This document shows, piece after piece, positions 23,433 through 33,775 of a stretch of DNA of 40,912 nt; the stretch's first letter is position 1, and every line of letters starts with the position of its first letter. The notes beneath the pieces were generated by a model that was not told where the DNA came from, ran no database searches, and worked only from the letters and a program-made list of their open reading frames with translations. Position numbers and translations under genes: made by a program. Source of the stretch: Streptomyces verrucosisporus (GTDB lineage Bacteria; Actinomycetota; Actinomycetes; Streptomycetales; Streptomycetaceae). The stretch is taken from assembly GCF_017114865.1 (NCBI RefSeq), contig NZ_JADEYH010000037.1, positions 1-40,912 on the forward strand, in the 5' to 3' direction.

Positions 23433-26400
23433 ATGGTGAACGACGAGAACGCGGGGGCCCGGACGGTCCGCGGTGAACGCGACTGGCCGCTGGCCGCGCG
23501 CCGGCTGCTCAGCCGCCGCGAGGTGTCGGCCGACGGCCGCGCGGTGTACGGAACGGGCGACGAGAAGTGGGAGGGCTTCTACCGGGACCGCTGGTCCCAC
23601 GACAAGGTGGTGCGCTCCACCCACGGGGTGAACTGCACCGGGTCCTGCTCCTGGATGGTGTACGTCAAGGACGGGATCATCACCTGGGAGCACCAGGCCA
23701 CCGACTACCCCTCGATCGGCTCGGACTGCCCCGAGTACGAGCCCCGCGGCTGCCCGCGCGGCGCCTCGTTCTCCTGGTACACCTACTCCCCCAGCCGGGT
23801 GCGCCACTCGTATGTGCGCGGCACGCTGCTGAGGATGTGGCGGGAGGCCCGCGGCCGGCTGGGCGATCCGGTGACGGCCTGGGCGGAGATCACCGGCGAC
23901 CCGGAAAGGGCCCGCGCCTACAAGCGGGCGCGCGGCAAGGGCGGTTTCGTCCGCGCCGGCTGGGACGAGGTGGCCGAGCTGGTCGCCGCCGCGCAGGTGC
24001 ACACCGTCAAGGAGTACGGCCCCGACCGGGTGGCGGGCTTCTCCCCGATCCCGGCGATGTCGATGGCGTCGTTCGCCGCCGGGGCCCGGTACCACTCCCT
24101 GATCGGCGGCACCCTGCTGTCGTTCTACGACTGGTACGCCGATCTGCCGGTCGCCTCGCCGCAGGTCTTCGGCGACCAGACGGACGTGCCGGAGGCGGCC
24201 GACTGGTGGAACGCCGGCTATCTGATCATGTGGGGCTCCAACATCCCCGTCACGCGTACGCCGGACGCGCACTTCCTGACCGAGACCCGCTACAACGGCA
24301 CCAAGGTGGTGGCCGTCAGTCCCGACTACGCCGACAACGTCAAGCACGCCGGCGAGTGGCTGTCCCCGCATCCGGGCACCGACGGGGCGCTGGCGATGGC
24401 GATGGGCCATGTGATCCTGCGCGAGTTCCTGGTGGACCGCGAGGTGCCCTACTTCCGGGACTACCTGCGCGCGTTCACCGGCGCCCCGTTCCTGGTCACC
24501 CTGCGCGAGCGTGCGGACGGACTCGTGCCGGACGGGTTCCTGACCGCGGCCGACCTCGGCGGCGCCGAGGCCGGGGCGGAGAACGCCGGCTCCAAGACCG
24601 TCCTGCTGGACAGCCGCACCGGCGAGCCCGTCGTGCCGAACGGCTCGCTCGGCTTCCGCTGGGCCGGGACCGGTGAGGGGCGCTGGAACCTGGACCTGGG
24701 CGATGTCGTGCCCGAGCTGAGCCTGCTGGAGCCGACCGGGGAGACGGCCGCGGTCGCGCTGCCCCGGTTCGACGGGGGTGCGACCGAGGGCGGCGGCAGC
24801 ATGGTGCGCGGCGTCCCCGTGCGCCGGGTCGGCGGGAAACTGGTCACCACCGTCTTCGATCTGATGCTCGCCCAGTACGGGGTGGAGCGCCCCGGTCTGC
24901 CGGGCGACTGGCCGACCGGCTACGAGGACGCGGAGCGGCCGTACACCCCGGCCTGGCAGGAGACGATCACCTCCGTCCCGGCGGTGCAGGCGGCCCGGAT
25001 CGCCCGCGAGTTCGCCCGCAACGCCGAGCGCACCGGCGGCCGCTCCATGATCATCATGGGTGCGGGCACCAACCACTGGTTCCACTCCGACACCATCTAC
25101 CGTGCCTTCCTGGCACTGACGACCATGACCGGCTGCCAGGGCGTCAACGGCGGCGGCTGGGCCCACTACGTCGGCCAGGAGAAGGTCCGCCCCGTCACCG
25201 GGCTGCAGCACCTGGCCTTCGCGTTCGACTGGCAGCGGCCGACCCGGCACATGGCCGGCACCTCGTACTGGTACCTGAACTCCGACCAGTGGCGCTACGA
25301 GGCGTTCGGGCCCGGCGAGCTGGCCTCTCCGCTGGGTGAGGGGCTGTTCAAGGGCAAGGCGTTCGCGGACTGCCCGGCGCAGGCGGTGCGGCTGGGCTGG
25401 ACGCCGGGACACCCCGCGTTCAACCGCAACCCGCTGGATCTGGCGGACGAGGCGAAGGCCGCGGGCCGGCCCGTCCCCGAGCACATCGTGGACGAGCTGA
25501 GGTCCGGGCGGCTGCGGTTCGCCGCCGAGGACCCGGACGACCCGGCCAACTTCCCCCGCGTGCTGACGGTGTAGCGGGCGAACCTGCTGGGCTCCTCCGG
25601 CAAGGGCAACGAGTACTTCCTCAAGCACCTGCTGGGCACGGACGCGGCCGTGCGCTCCGGGCAGACGCCGCCCGAGGGGCGTCCGCGGGAGGTGGTCTGG
25701 CGCGAGGAGGCGCCCGAGGGCAAGCTCGACCTGCTGGTCACCATGGACTTCCGGATGACCTCCACCGGCCTGCTCTCCGACGTCGTGCTGCCGGCCGCCA
25801 CCTGGTACGAGAAGGACGACCTGTCCAGCACGGACATGCACCTCTTCGTCCACGCCTTCACCCCGGCCATCGCCCCGCCCTGGCAGGCCCGCACCGACTA
25901 CGACACCTTCCTGACCCTCGCCGACCGGTTCAGCGAACTGGCCGAGGAGCACCTGGGCACCCGCACCGACGTCCTGGCCGTGCCCCTGCTGCACGACACC
26001 CCCGACGAACTCGCCCAGCCCGGCGGGGTGGTGCGCGACTGGAAGGCCGGCGAGTGCGAGCCGGTGCCCGGCCGGACCATGCCCAAGCTGGTGACCGTCG
26101 AGCGGGACTACGCGGCGGTCGCGCAGAAGATGCGTGCCGTCGGGCCGCTGCTGGACACCCTGGGCACCACCACCAAGGGCATCACCGTCCACCCGGACCA
26201 GGAGATCGGCGAACTGCGCCGCCGCTGCGGGACCGTCCGCGACGGGGTGGCCGCCGGCCGGCCCTCCCTGGCCACCGCCTCCGACATGTGCGAGGCGATC
26301 CTGGCCCTGTCCGGCACCACCAACGGGCGCCTGGCCACCAAGGGCTTCCGCGAACTGGAGCGGCAGACCGGCAGTGAGGGCCTGGTGGAGCTGTCCGCCG

Positions 26401-27140
26401 AGCGCGAGGCCGAGCGGATCACCTTCGCCGACACCCGCGCCCAGCCGCGCTCCGTGATCACCTCGTACGAGTGGTCCGGGTCGGAGACCGGCGGCCGCCG
26501 CTACTCGCCCTTCGTCATCAACACCGAGCACCTCAAGCCCTGGCACACCCTCACCGGCCGCCAGCACTTCTTCGTCCAGCACGACTGGATGGCCGAACTC
26601 GGCGAGTAGCTGCCCGTCTACCGGCCCCCGCTGAACACGCCCCGGCACTACGGCGACGAGCACCTGCGCGAGGACGGCCGGGCCGAGGTCACGGTCCGCT
26701 ACCTCACCCCGCACTCGAAGTGGTCCATCCACTCCAACTACCAGGACAACAAGTACATGCTCGACCTCTCCCGGGGCGGTCCCGTGATCTGGATGTCCCG
26801 GGAGGACGCCGAGAGGATCGGTGTGAGGGACAACGAGTGGATCGAGGCGTACAACCGCAACGGCGTCGTCGCCGCACGGGCGGTGGTGACCCACCGCATG
26901 CCCGAGGGCACAGTGCACATGTACCACGCCCAGGACCGCAACGTGAACGTGCCGAAGACCGAGGTCGGCGGCAGGCGCGGCGGCATCCACAACTCGCTGA
27001 CCAGGCTGCTGCTCAAGCCGACCCATCTCGCCGGCGGCTACGCGCAGTTCACCTACGCCTTCAACTACTACGGACCGACCGGCAACCAGCGCGACGAGAT
27101 CACCGTCATCCGCCGCCGCGACCAGCGAGTGGAGTACTGA
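23433..27140 (+). pseudogene. narG: narG copy 1, full length but with two in-frame TAG codons
   Basis: Encodes the molybdenum subunit of respiratory nitrate reductase over 1235 codons, the normal length. The FS0 cluster region HGVNCTGSCSW, the following GCPRGASFSW and MIIMGAGTNHWFHSDT are intact. The frame is open throughout except for TAG at 25572-25574 (codon 714) and at 26607-26609 (codon 1059). The other narG copy has TGG (Trp) at both places, in LTVWRANLLG and GEWLPVY. As read, only 713 residues would be made, lacking the C-terminal cofactor-binding part, so it should be inactive. TAG serves as an ordinary stop elsewhere here (peptidase and beta-lactamase genes). It has no obvious ribosome site before the ATG and a DosR-like box upstream. 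The narH remnant follows after 1 nt. Confidence 0.88.
25423..25639 (+). repeat. Inverted repeat arm A within narG (217 nt)
   Basis: This stretch is identical to the reverse complement of 32468-32684 except for base 25573, which is the A of the first TAG (G in the other copy). Flanking narG sequence is much more diverged, so the tract looks like recent gene conversion. Confidence 0.85.
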
Positions 27141-27141
27141 G

Positions 27142-28128
27142 ATGCGCGTGATGGCCCAGATCGCGATGGTGATGAACCTCGACAAATGCATCGGGTGCCA
27201 CACCTGCTCGGTCACCTGCAAGCAGACGTGGACCAATCGCAGCGGCGTGGAGTACGCCTGGTTCAACAACGTCGAGACCAAGCCCGGCGTCGGCTATCCG
27301 CGCCGCTACGAGGACCAGGGGCAGTGGAAGGGCGGCTGGATGCTGGACCGGCGCGGGCGGCTCGTCCTGCGCTCCGGCGGCCGGGTCAGGCGGCTGCTGT
27401 CGCTGTTCTCCAACCCGGATCCGCCCTCCCTGGAGGACTACTACGAGCCGGTCACCTACGACTACGACAACCTCGTCAGCGCCCCCGCCGGGCCGGACAT
27501 GCCCGTCGCCCGCCCCCGCTCGGTGCTCACCGCCACCGTCGGGGCGCTGCCGCCCTCCCCCGCCGCCGAGCGTCTGGCCGCGTTCACCGGGTGGTTCGCC
27601 GGGCAGGAGCCGGACGCGCTGGAGCGGCACTACGTCGAGACGTTCGACCTGCGGCGCCGCAGCGGCCTCTACCTCACCTACTACCTGCACGGCGACACCC
27701 GCCGCCGCGGCATGGCTCTGCTGACCCTCGCCCAGCGCTACCGCGCCACCGGCTGGGAGGCCGACGGCGGCGAGCTGCCCGACCACCTCCCGGTCGTCCT
27801 GGAGTACGCCTCGCTGGCCGGACCGCGCGCGGGCGAAGACCCGCTGCGCCTGCACCGGCGCGGGCTGGAGCTGATTCACCACGCGCTGGCCGACGGCGGC
27901 TCCCCCTGCCGGCACGTGCTCGCCGCGCTGCTGACCCTGCTGCCACCCGCCACCGAGGCCGATCTGAGGGCCGTCGCCGAGCTCGCCACCCAGGGCCCGC
28001 CCGCCGAGGACGTCGGACTCGACCCGTACGGGGCGGGCGAGTTCGCGCCGCCGGGCGCGTTCGTCCCGCCCCGGCAGGCCCCGCCCACCCTGATGCCGCC
28101 CCCGTCGACCCCGGAAGGCCCCCGATGA
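27142..28128 (+). pseudogene. narH-narJ in-frame chimera (deletion product)
   Basis: A single 328-codon ORF. Residues 1 to about 126 are the start of NarH, the Fe-S electron-transfer subunit, including the first cluster motif with Cys16, Cys19, Cys22 and Cys26 (CIGCHTCSVTCKQTW). From about residue 127 (VLTATVGALPPSPAAER) it is NarJ, the assembly chaperone, with YVETFDLRRRSGLYLTYYLHGD. The rest of NarH, with its other three clusters, and the NarJ N-terminus are missing. The fusion keeps frame, so a protein could be made, but it cannot wire NarG to NarI. The ATG is 1 nt from the narG stop, and its stop overlaps the narI start (ATGA). Confidence 0.87.
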
Positions 28129-29600
28129 GCACCGCACCCGCATCCGCACCCATGGCCGCGGCGAGCGGCGCCGAACTCCTGCTGTGGGTGGCCGTCCCCT
28201 ACATCTGCCTCGCCGTGTTCGCGGTGGGACACGTCTGGCGCTACCGGCACGACCAGTTCGGCTGGACCTCCCGCACCAGCCAGCTTCTGGAGCACCGGTG
28301 GCTGCGCTGGGGCAGCCCGCTGTTCCACCTGGGCGCCTTCATGGTGATCGCCGGACACGTCGTCGGCCTCGCCGTGCCGGCCTCGTGGACGGAGGCGGTC
28401 GGCGTCGACGAGCACACCTACCATCTGACGGCCGTGTGGGCGGGGTCGGTCGCCGGGGTGGCCATGGTGGCAGGGCTCGGCATGCTCTGCGCCCGCCGGC
28501 TGCTGACCCGCCGGATCCGGCTGGGCACCGACCGGAGCGACAAGGTCCTCTTCCCGCTGCTGTCCGCCACCGTCGTGCTGGGCATCGCGGCGACCGCCGC
28601 CCACAACGTGTTCGGCGCGGGGTACGACTACCGCTCCACCGTCTCCGTCTGGTTCCGCGGCCTGTTCGCCCTCCAGCCGCAGCCGGAGGCGATCGCCGGA
28701 GCGCCGCTGCTGTTCCAGCTCCACGCCCTGACCGCCTGCCTGCTCTTCGCCGCCTGGCCGTTCACCCGGCTGGTGCACGTCTGGTCCGCCCCGGTCGGCT
28801 ATCTGGCCCGGCCCTATCTGGTCTACCGGAGCCGGAGCGGCGCCGCGGTCCCGGCCCCCGGTGCGGGGCGCCGAGGCCCCGCACCGGCGGGCACAGGTCC
28901 GGCGGCCGCACGGGGAGCCGGGCGTGACGGCCGCGCCGGCCCCGCGGGCACAGACCCCGCGGGAGGAGAGCACCGGGGAACCCGGGAGCGCCGCGCCCGC
29001 GCGGCGCTCCCCCTGGGGGCGGGCCGGGCGACGGCCCTGGTCATCACCCTCGCCGGACTGGTCGGCTGGCTGGCCTCCTTCCGGCTGACCGCCGACGGCT
29101 GGCGGGTGCTGGGCGACCCGGTCTACCGGCCGTCGTGCGACATCAGCCCCGTCGTCGGCTGCGGCAGCGTGCTGTCGAGCCCGCAGGGCAGTGTGCTGGG
29201 CTTCCCCAACATGCTGCTCGGTCTGGGCGCCTTCGCCGCCGTCGCGGCCCTCGGCGCCGCCCTGCTCCTCGGGGCGCGTCTGCACCGGGCTCTGTGGCTG
29301 GCCCTGAACGCCGGGGCGCTGGCCGGGGTCGTCCTCGTCCACTGGCTGATCCATCAGTCGCTCTACGAGCTGGACCGGATCTGCCCGTACTGCGCCGTGG
29401 TGTGGGCCGTCACCGTCCCGCTGTTCTGGTACGTGACCCTGCACAACCTCCGGCACGGCGTGCTGCCGGTACCGCGCCGCGCGCGGGGCACCCTGCACGC
29501 CGTGCCGGAGCTGCACGGCGTGGTCCTGGCGACCTGGTACGCCGTCGTCGTGCTGCTGGTCCTGACCCGCTTCTGGGACCACTGGGCCGGCCTGCTTTGA
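28125..29600 (+). CDS. NarI joined to a VKOR-family domain in one ORF
   Basis: The frame is open for 491 codons. Residues 1 to about 240 are NarI, the diheme b membrane subunit that oxidises quinol, with heme-ligand histidines in GHVWRYRHD, FHLGAFMVIAGHVVG and LFQLHALTA. A Gly/Ala/Arg linker follows, then a VKOR domain from about residue 305 with the loop cysteines in CDISPVVGCGSVL and the active CPYC, which would recycle disulfide oxidant using quinone. Third-position GC argues the join is not ancestral. In 28863-28925 this frame has 7 of 21 codons ending in A/T, while the frame from 28862 has none and ends at TGA 28925-28927, overlapping a GTG (28924) that could start VKOR. Two indels may thus have produced the fusion. 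Confidence 0.75.
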   Translation: MSTAPASAPMAAASGAELLLWVAVPYICLAVFAVGHVWRYRHDQFGWTSRTSQLLEHRWLRWGSPLFHLGAFMVIAGHVVGLAVPASWTEAVGVDEHTYHLTAVWAGSVAGVAMVAGLGMLCARRLLTRRIRLGTDRSDKVLFPLLSATVVLGIAATAAHNVFGAGYDYRSTVSVWFRGLFALQPQPEAIAGAPLLFQLHALTACLLFAAWPFTRLVHVWSAPVGYLARPYLVYRSRSGAAVPAPGAGRRGPAPAGTGPAAARGAGRDGRAGPAGTDPAGGEHRGTRERRARAALPLGAGRATALVITLAGLVGWLASFRLTADGWRVLGDPVYRPSCDISPVVGCGSVLSSPQGSVLGFPNMLLGLGAFAAVAALGAALLLGARLHRALWLALNAGALAGVVLVHWLIHQSLYELDRICPYCAVVWAVTVPLFWYVTLHNLRHGVLPVPRRARGTLHAVPELHGVVLATWYAVVVLLVLTRFWDHWAGLL

Positions 29601-29616
29601 GACGGCCTGGCGGCCT

Positions 29617-29649
29617 GGCGCGGGCGCGGTGACGGGGCGGGCCCGCGCC
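29617..29649. terminator. Bidirectional hairpin between convergent narI-VKOR and cupin genes
   Basis: GGCGCGGGC and GCCCGCGCC form a perfect 9-bp stem with a 15-nt loop in the 79-nt gap between the two convergent stops. Confidence 0.55.
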
Positions 29650-29679
29650 GGGCCGCCCGGCGGGACCGGTCCGGCGGGG

Positions 29680-30054
29680 TCAGTCCAGCCGGACGGTGAG
29701 CAGCACCAGGGCGTCGGTGTCGGCGGTCAGCCGGTGGCGTTCCGCGGGGATGGCGATGAGGTCCTCCGGGCCCAGCTCCCACTCCCGCTCGACGGTGCTC
29801 AGCGTCACCCGGCCGGTCAGGCACAGCAGCGTCGCGGCCCCGGGCGTCTGGTGCTCGGCCAGTCCGTGGCCGGAGGCCAGCGCCATCAGTGTCACGCTGA
29901 GGCCGGGGACCTTGACGACGGTCTGAGCCTTCCGCCCGGAGTCGGCCGCTCCCGCCTCGGCCAGCAGCCACTCCCCCTGGGCCTTCAGCCCGGCCACCTC
30001 TCCGGCGGGGTGTTTCTCGCGGTCCGGCTCGGGGCCGCCCTGCGGAGTGATCAT
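29680..30054 (-). CDS. Cupin-domain protein
   Basis: A 124-residue single cupin. Motif 1 is visible around GHGLAEHQTPGAATLLCLTGRV, with the usual His pair reduced, and motif 2 around GPEDLIAIPAERHRL. The ATG overlaps the narI copy 2 stop (ATGA), so it is the last gene of the second nar operon and looks intact. It may have a metal- or ligand-sensing role, or detoxify nitrogen species; no substrate can be read. Confidence 0.8.
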   Translation of the reverse strand: MITPQGGPEPDREKHPAGEVAGLKAQGEWLLAEAGAADSGRKAQTVVKVPGLSVTLMALASGHGLAEHQTPGAATLLCLTGRVTLSTVEREWELGPEDLIAIPAERHRLTADTDALVLLTVRLD

Positions 30055-30809
30055 CGGACACGCTCCCATCCGCGCCGGGTGGCACGCGAGCCCAGCTGCG
30101 TGTCCCGGCTGCGGTAGACGATGTACGGACGGGTGAGGTACCCCAGCGGAGCGGTCAGCATGTGCACCAGCCGGGTGAAGGGCCAGACCGCGAACAGGGC
30201 CAGCGCGCTGATCACGTGGAGCTGGAACAGCAGCGGCACGCCGACCATCAGCGCGGGGTCGGGCTGAAGGTAGAAGATCGACCGGAACCAGGGGGAGATG
30301 GTGGTCCGGTAGTCGTAGCCGTCGTCGACGACGTTGGCGGCCACCGTGGCGGCCAGCCCCAGCACCAGTGCCGCGGCGAGCATCAGGTACATCAGCTTGT
30401 CGTTGCGGGTGGTGGCGCTGAAGACCGGGCCGACGGTGCGGCGCCGGTAGATCAGGATGGCCATCCCGTCCAGTGTGCTCACACCCGCGATCAGCCCCAG
30501 CACGACGGCGGTGACGTGGTAGGTGTGCTCGCTCACCCCCGCCGCCTCGGTCCAGCTGTTGGGGATGAGCAGGCCGATGACGTGGCCGATCAGCACCACC
30601 AGGATGCCGAAGTGGAACAGCGGGCTGCCGATGCGCAGCAGCCGGCTCTCGTGGAGCTGGGAGGATCGGGTGGTCCAGCCGAACTTGTCGTAGCGGTAGC
30701 GCCAGACGTGCCCGCCGGCGAACAGCACCAGCGCCACGTACGGCAGGACCACCCACAGCAGGATGTCGAGCGCGCCGGGGCCGGCGGCGTTCTGTGCCAG
30801 GTGCGTCAT
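30051..30809 (-). CDS. narI: NarI copy 2, nitrate reductase gamma subunit
   Basis: A 252-residue diheme cytochrome b subunit, intact in length with five hydrophobic segments and histidines in GGHVWRYRYD, FHFGILVVLIGHVIG and LLFQLHVISA. It ends in the normal short charged tail (SRDTQLGSRATRRGWERVR), unlike copy 1. It begins at an ATGA overlap with the narJ remnant and ends in an ATGA overlap with the cupin gene. With narG and narH destroyed in both copies it has no obvious partner. Confidence 0.88.
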   Translation of the reverse strand: MTHLAQNAAGPGALDILLWVVLPYVALVLFAGGHVWRYRYDKFGWTTRSSQLHESRLLRIGSPLFHFGILVVLIGHVIGLLIPNSWTEAAGVSEHTYHVTAVVLGLIAGVSTLDGMAILIYRRRTVGPVFSATTRNDKLMYLMLAAALVLGLAATVAANVVDDGYDYRTTISPWFRSIFYLQPDPALMVGVPLLFQLHVISALALFAVWPFTRLVHMLTAPLGYLTRPYIVYRSRDTQLGSRATRRGWERVR

Positions 30810-31361
30810 CGGCGGCCTCCCACCGGGTCGGGCATGTACTGGGGCGGTGCGAAGGGCGCCAGGCCCACCTCCTCCTCGGGCGGGCCCTCGGCGGCCAGGC
30901 GGGCGACGGCCTCGCGCTCGTCGCCGCCCAGCGGCGGCAGGGTGGCCGAGACGGAGTCCAGGACGTGCGCCCAGGGCGCGCCGGTGTCGTGCAGGGCCAG
31001 GCGCAGCAGCTCCAGGCCGGCGCGGTGCTCGGTCAGCAGTTTCCGGCCGGCCTCGGGCTCGCCGGCGGCGAACTCCAGGACGACGGCCAGGTGGTCGGGC
31101 AGCTCCTCCTCGGTCAGGCGCAGCCCGGCGGCGGCGTAGGTCCGCTTGATGCGCAGCAGCGCCACCCCGCGTTTGCGGGTGTCGCCGTGGGCGTAGTAGG
31201 CCAGGAACGGGCAGCAGCGTCTGCGGTGGTCGAAGACCTCGACGTACTCGGCGGCCAGGCGGGCGGTGCCGGTGCGCTCGGCGTGGTCCAGGAAGCGGTG
31301 CAGGGGGGCCGCGACCGGTCCGGGCAGCGCGGCCGCGACCCGGCGGGCCAGCCGTAGGCGG
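30806..31361 (-). pseudogene. narJ copy 2, 5'-truncated
   Basis: The frame carries the NarJ chaperone from about LARRVAAALPGPVAAP to its normal end, including EYVEVFDHRRRCCPFLAYY and HGDTRKRGVALL. About the first 45 residues are missing. Just upstream, the sequence changes abruptly into narG in another frame (near 31362), so a deletion has removed the narG 3' end, all of narH and the narJ start. It has no start codon of its own in the right place. Confidence 0.85.
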
Positions 31362-33760
31362 CCTTGTAGTCGGAGTGGATGGACCACTTGTTGTGCGGGG
31401 TCAGATACCGCACGGTGACGCCCAGTTCGCCGGTGCTGCCGACCTGGGGCTCGTCGAAGAGGGCGTGCATGTTCAGCGGCGGCCGGTAGACCGGCAGCCA
31501 CTCGCCCAGCTCCGCCATCCAGTCGTGGTCGAGGAAGAAGTGCTGGCGGCCGGTGAGGGTGTGCCAGGGCTTGAGGTGCTCGGTGTTGATGGTGAAGGGC
31601 GAGTAGCGCCGCCCGCCGGACTCCGATTCGGACCACTCCGGGGAGGTGATGACGGGGACGGGGCGGGCCTGGGTGTCGGCGAAGGTGATCCGCTCGGCCT
31701 CGCGCTCGGCGGACAGCTCCACCAGGCCCTCACTGCCGGTCTGCCGCTCCAGTTCGCGGAAGCCCTTGGTGGCCAGGCGCCCGTTGGTGGTGCCGGACAG
31801 GGCGAGCATCGCCTCGCACGCCTGGACGTCGCGGGCGATGGAGGGGCGGCCGTCGGCCGCGCCGCCGTGGACGGTGCCGTTCTTGCCGCGCAGGTACTCC
31901 AGTTCCCGGTCGAGCTTGAAGGTGACGCCCTTGGTGGTGGCGCCCAGGTCGTCCAGCAGGGGGCCCAGGGCGGTCATCTTGTCCGCCACGGCCGCGTAGT
32001 CGCGTTCGACGGTCACAGGTTTCGGCATGGTGCGGCCCGGGACGGGCTCGCACTCGCCGGCCTTCCAGTCCCGTACGCGGCCGTGCGGGTTGGCCAGTTC
32101 GTCCGGGGTGTCGTGCAGGAGCGGGGCGGCGACCACGTCGCGGAGGGTGCCCAGGTGGTCGGCGGCCAGCCGACTGAAGGCCCTGGCGATGGTGTTGAAG
32201 GCGTCCCAGTCGGTGCGGGTCTGCCAGGGCGGGGAGATGGCCGGGTTGAACGAGTGCACGTAGGGGTGCATGTCGGTGGTATTGAGATCGTGCTTCTCGT
32301 ACCAGGTGGCGGCCGGCAGCACGATGTCGGAGTAGACGGTGGTGGACGTCATCCGGAAGTCCAGCGACAGCAGCAGGTCGAGCTTGCCGGTGGGGGCCTG
32401 CTCGCGCCAGACCACGTCCCGCGGGCGGGCTCCCTCGGGCGCCTCCTCGGCGCGCACGGAGGAGTCGGTGCCCAGCAGGTGCTTGAGGAAGTACTCGTTG
32501 CCCTTGCCGGAGGAGCCCAGCAGGTTCGCCCGCCACACCGTCAGCACGCGGGGGAAGTTGGCCGGGTCGTCCGGGTCCTCGGCGGCGAACCGCAGCCGCC
32601 CGGACCTCAGCTCGTCCACGATGTGCTCGGGGACGGGCCGGCCCGCGGCCTTCGCCTCGTCCGCCAGATCCAGCGGGTTGCGGTCGAAGGTGGGGTAGGA
32701 GGGCATCCAGCCCATGCGGGCGGACTGGGCGATGACGTCGGCCGTGGTCTTCCCGGTGAACGTGCCGCCCGCGGAGGCCGCCGAGAGGGTGTCGGCGCTG
32801 AAGGGGTCGTAGCGGAACTGGTCGGTGTGCAGGTACCAGTACGCGGTCTGGATCATCTGCCGGGCGGGCCGGTTCCAGTCGGCGGCCGTGGCCAGCGCCG
32901 AGTAGCCGGTGATGGGGCGGACCTTCTCCTGGCCGACGTAGTGGGCCCAGCCGCCGCCGTTGACGCCCTGGCAGCCGGTCATGGTGGTCAGGGTGAGGAG
33001 GGCGCGGTAGATGGTGTCGGAGTGGAACCAGTGGTTGGTGCCCGCACCCATGATGATCATGGAGCGGCCGCCGGTGCGCTCGGCGTTGTCGGCGAACTCC
33101 CGCCCGATGCGGGCGGCCTTCTCCGCCGGTACTCCGGTGACGGCCTCCTACCAGGCGGGGGTGTAGGGCTGGGAGGCGTCCTCGTAGCCGGTGGGCCAGG
33201 TGCCGGGCAGCCCGTCGCGGGCGACGCCGTACTGGGCCAGCAGCAGGTCGAAGACGGTGGTGACCGTCTTCCCGCCGATCCGGCGCACGGGGACGCCGCG
33301 GCGCAGTGACGCGGCCCGGCCGTCGGGGGTGTCGAAGCGGGGCAGTTCGACCTCGGCCGCCGCCTCGCCGCCGCCGCCGGAGGCGGTGAGCAGCGGGTCG
33401 GTGTCGCCCAGTTCCAGGTTCCACTTACCGGCGCCGGACTCGCCCCAGCGGTGGCCGAGCGAGCCGTTCGGCACCACCGGCTCCCCGGTGGCCGAGTCCA
33501 GCAGGACCGTCTTGAACTCCGCGTTCTCCGCCTCCGCTTCGGCGCTCCCAGGTGATGATGCCGTCCTTGACGTACACCTTCCACGAGCACGAGCCGGTGC
33601 AGTTGACCCCGTGGGTGGAGCGCACCACCTTGTCGTGGGACCAGCGGTCGCGGTAGAAGGTGTCGGCCTGGCGTCCGCCGATGCGGTACAGGGCCCGCCG
33701 GTCCCCGGAGACCTCGGCGCGGGTGAAGAAGCGGCGGCTGCCCACCAAGGCTTCGGTCAA
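31362..33760 (-). pseudogene. narG: narG copy 2, internally deleted, with TAG and lost 3' end
   Basis: Fragments of the nitrate reductase alpha subunit in order. The N-terminus (33760 to about 33548, from a TTG start; LTEALVGSRRFFTRAEVSGD) runs through HGVNCTGSCSW to GIITWE. An out-of-frame deletion of roughly 890 nt then leads to NAEFKTVLLDSATGEP. A TAG at 33148-33150 replaces a Gln present in copy 1 (PAWQE). A long intact stretch from MIIMGAGTNHWFHSDT to KWSIHSDY ends where narJ sequence takes over. About 130 C-terminal residues are absent. No functional protein can result. A DosR-like box lies 16 nt upstream of the TTG. Confidence 0.87.
32468..32684 (-). repeat. Inverted repeat arm B within narG copy 2 (217 nt)
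   Basis: Reverse complement of 25423-25639 with a single difference, TGG here against TAG there. A second long near-identical tract links 31650-31820 with 26290-26440. Confidence 0.85.
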
Positions 33761-33775
33761 ATCACCGTCCGGGCC

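Noticed and set aside
25572..26609. TAG as a recoded Trp codon in narG
   Set aside because: TAG ends two healthy genes in this window, and the nar genes carry other lesions, so plain decay is simpler.
23292..27281. A 1329-codon open frame antisense to narG copy 1
   Set aside because: It is a product of high GC: its translation is low-complexity (Val/Gly/His/Arg-rich) without any family motif, while the other strand encodes clear NarG.
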